DNA of 5,093 nucleotides from Spirosomataceae bacterium. GTDB taxonomy: Bacteria; Bacteroidota; Bacteroidia; Cytophagales; Spirosomataceae. The first letter of the stretch is position 1. Every line of letters begins with the position of its first letter. This document shows, one piece after another, positions 4,641-5,093 of this stretch. Where the stretch lies: contig JALOLW010000331.1 of assembly GCA_025455795.1 (NCBI GenBank), positions 1 through 5,093 on the forward strand, given 5' to 3'. The notes beneath the pieces are model-generated. The model was given only the letters and a program-made list of their open reading frames with translations. It was not told where the DNA came from and ran no database searches. The translations under genes were made by a program, and so were the position numbers.

Positions 4641-5093
4641 TTATTTTGGGTTTAACTCAAACGGGATAGGAACATTAAAGCGACAATTGACCACTTTCCC
4701 TTTGTGCATCGCGGGTTTCCAAGTACCTGATTTAGCCAAAAGTTTTACTGATTCGGCATCACAACCATAGCCCAATCCTTTGAGAATTTGAATATCGGCC
4801 AATGTTCCGTCTTTTCTGACCACAAACGTTAGAAAAACTTTGCCCTCAATCTTCTTTTCTTTGGCCGCTTCGGGATAGACCATGTTGATAGACCATGTTA
4901 TCCTTAAAAAATTTGTATAAAGCTTTCATGCCGCCTTTGTCGTTTGGGGATTGTTCTACTACGTTATAGACAGAATCATCGTCGGAAACGCCATTTTGGG
5001 AAGCCGTAATATTGCTGCTGTTTTTTAGCCTTTTCATCAATGCGGATTCCTTTGTCTTAATCAAAACCACGCCGTTTTTGCCCCTTTCGCCGT
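4641..5093 (-). pseudogene. TonB-type energy transducer, frameshifted by a 13-bp duplication (5' end outside window)
   Basis: Two minus-strand frames together encode the C-terminal part of a Bacteroidota TonB protein. The frame entering from 5093 reads GERGKNGVVLIKTK, the end of a short receptor-plug-like segment common in Bacteroidota TonB and BlaR1/M56-type proteins. It continues through a linker to the motif EQSPNDKGGMKALYKFFKDN, then goes out of frame and stops at 4846-4848. The second frame, from ATG 4883 to the stop at 4641, encodes the canonical TonB C-terminal domain (YPEAAKEKKIEGKVFLTFVV to NVPIPFEL, about 78 residues), which contacts TonB boxes of outer-membrane receptors. The frames are separated by an exact 13-bp tandem duplication (4874-4899). 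Deleting one copy restores DNMVYPEAAK and an uninterrupted protein. Whether the 80-residue C-terminal piece is translated separately from the ATG carried in the repeat is unknown. A BlaR1-like M56 N-terminus is possible upstream. Confidence 0.85.
4874..4899. repeat. Exact 13-bp tandem duplication in the tonB-type gene
   Basis: GATAGACCATGTT occurs twice with no spacer (4874-4886 and 4887-4899). The bases on either side do not extend the repeat. Since 13 is not a multiple of three, it shifts the frame within the gene just before the YP motif of the TonB C-terminal domain. Each copy carries an ATG on the gene's strand (4881-4883 and 4894-4896), one in each of the two frames. Confidence 0.95.

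Noticed and set aside
1..5093. tRNA, rRNA, CRISPR array or riboswitch
   Set aside because: No cloverleaf-type arms with CCA-proximal stem, no regularly spaced repeats, and no gene-free stretch long enough for a known riboswitch was seen.

Overview
The window looks like a chromosomal segment from a member of the Bacteroidota, most likely Cytophagales (Spirosomataceae-like, for example a Runella, Spirosoma or Dyadobacter relative). The genus is inference. The supporting evidence is a SusC/TonB-receptor-type N-terminus with a carboxypeptidase-regulatory-like start, a DUF2911 lipoprotein-like/secreted protein, a TonB protein of the 'EQ.P..GGM.AL..F...N..YP' type, a GH140-type secreted glycosidase, and promoter-like sites of the Bacteroidota TTG-N(17-23)-TAnnTTTG form rather than E. 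coli -35/-10 boxes.

Layout, left to right. (1) Positions 1-1808, minus strand: a compact three-gene unit read right to left. It runs from a secreted DUF2911 protein (912-1808), over a 14-nt gap, to a fused heavy-metal-associated (HMA) plus MauE/DoxX-like four-helix membrane protein (169-897), then over a 21-nt gap to the start of a TonB-dependent outer-membrane receptor that leaves the window (1-147). (2) Positions 1842-2564, plus strand: a HigB-HigA type II toxin-antitoxin pair, toxin first, with a Bacteroidota-type promoter and palindromes around the promoter and start. (3) Positions 2598-3044, minus strand: a small exported Cys/His-rich protein resembling the HYC_CC_PP family often seen near metal-related TonB receptors. 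(4) Positions 3096-4517, minus strand: a secreted DUF4038/apiosidase-like (GH140) glycoside hydrolase with its own well-matched promoter. (5) Positions 4641-5093, minus strand: the 3' part of a TonB-type gene, broken by an exact 13-bp tandem duplication.

Functionally, regions 1 and 3 together suggest a metal- (probably copper-) linked envelope locus: Cys/His-rich exported protein, HMA-bearing membrane protein and outer-membrane receptor. The higBA pair sits on the opposite strand between them, and higB is clearly more AT-rich than its flanks, which suggests an acquired insertion. The GH140 gene appears to be an independent unit.

Three different GC-rich repeat-like elements occur. A G5/C5 palindrome lies in frame inside the DUF2911 signal peptide. 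A three-copy CGCGA octamer array lies in frame in the n-region of the GH140 signal peptide. A long hairpin lies between the GH140 gene and the broken tonB. Together with the 13-bp duplication, they make this a stretch with several marks of recent small-scale rearrangement. No rRNA, tRNA, CRISPR array, transposase or origin was seen, and there is no gene-free stretch longer than about 125 bases.
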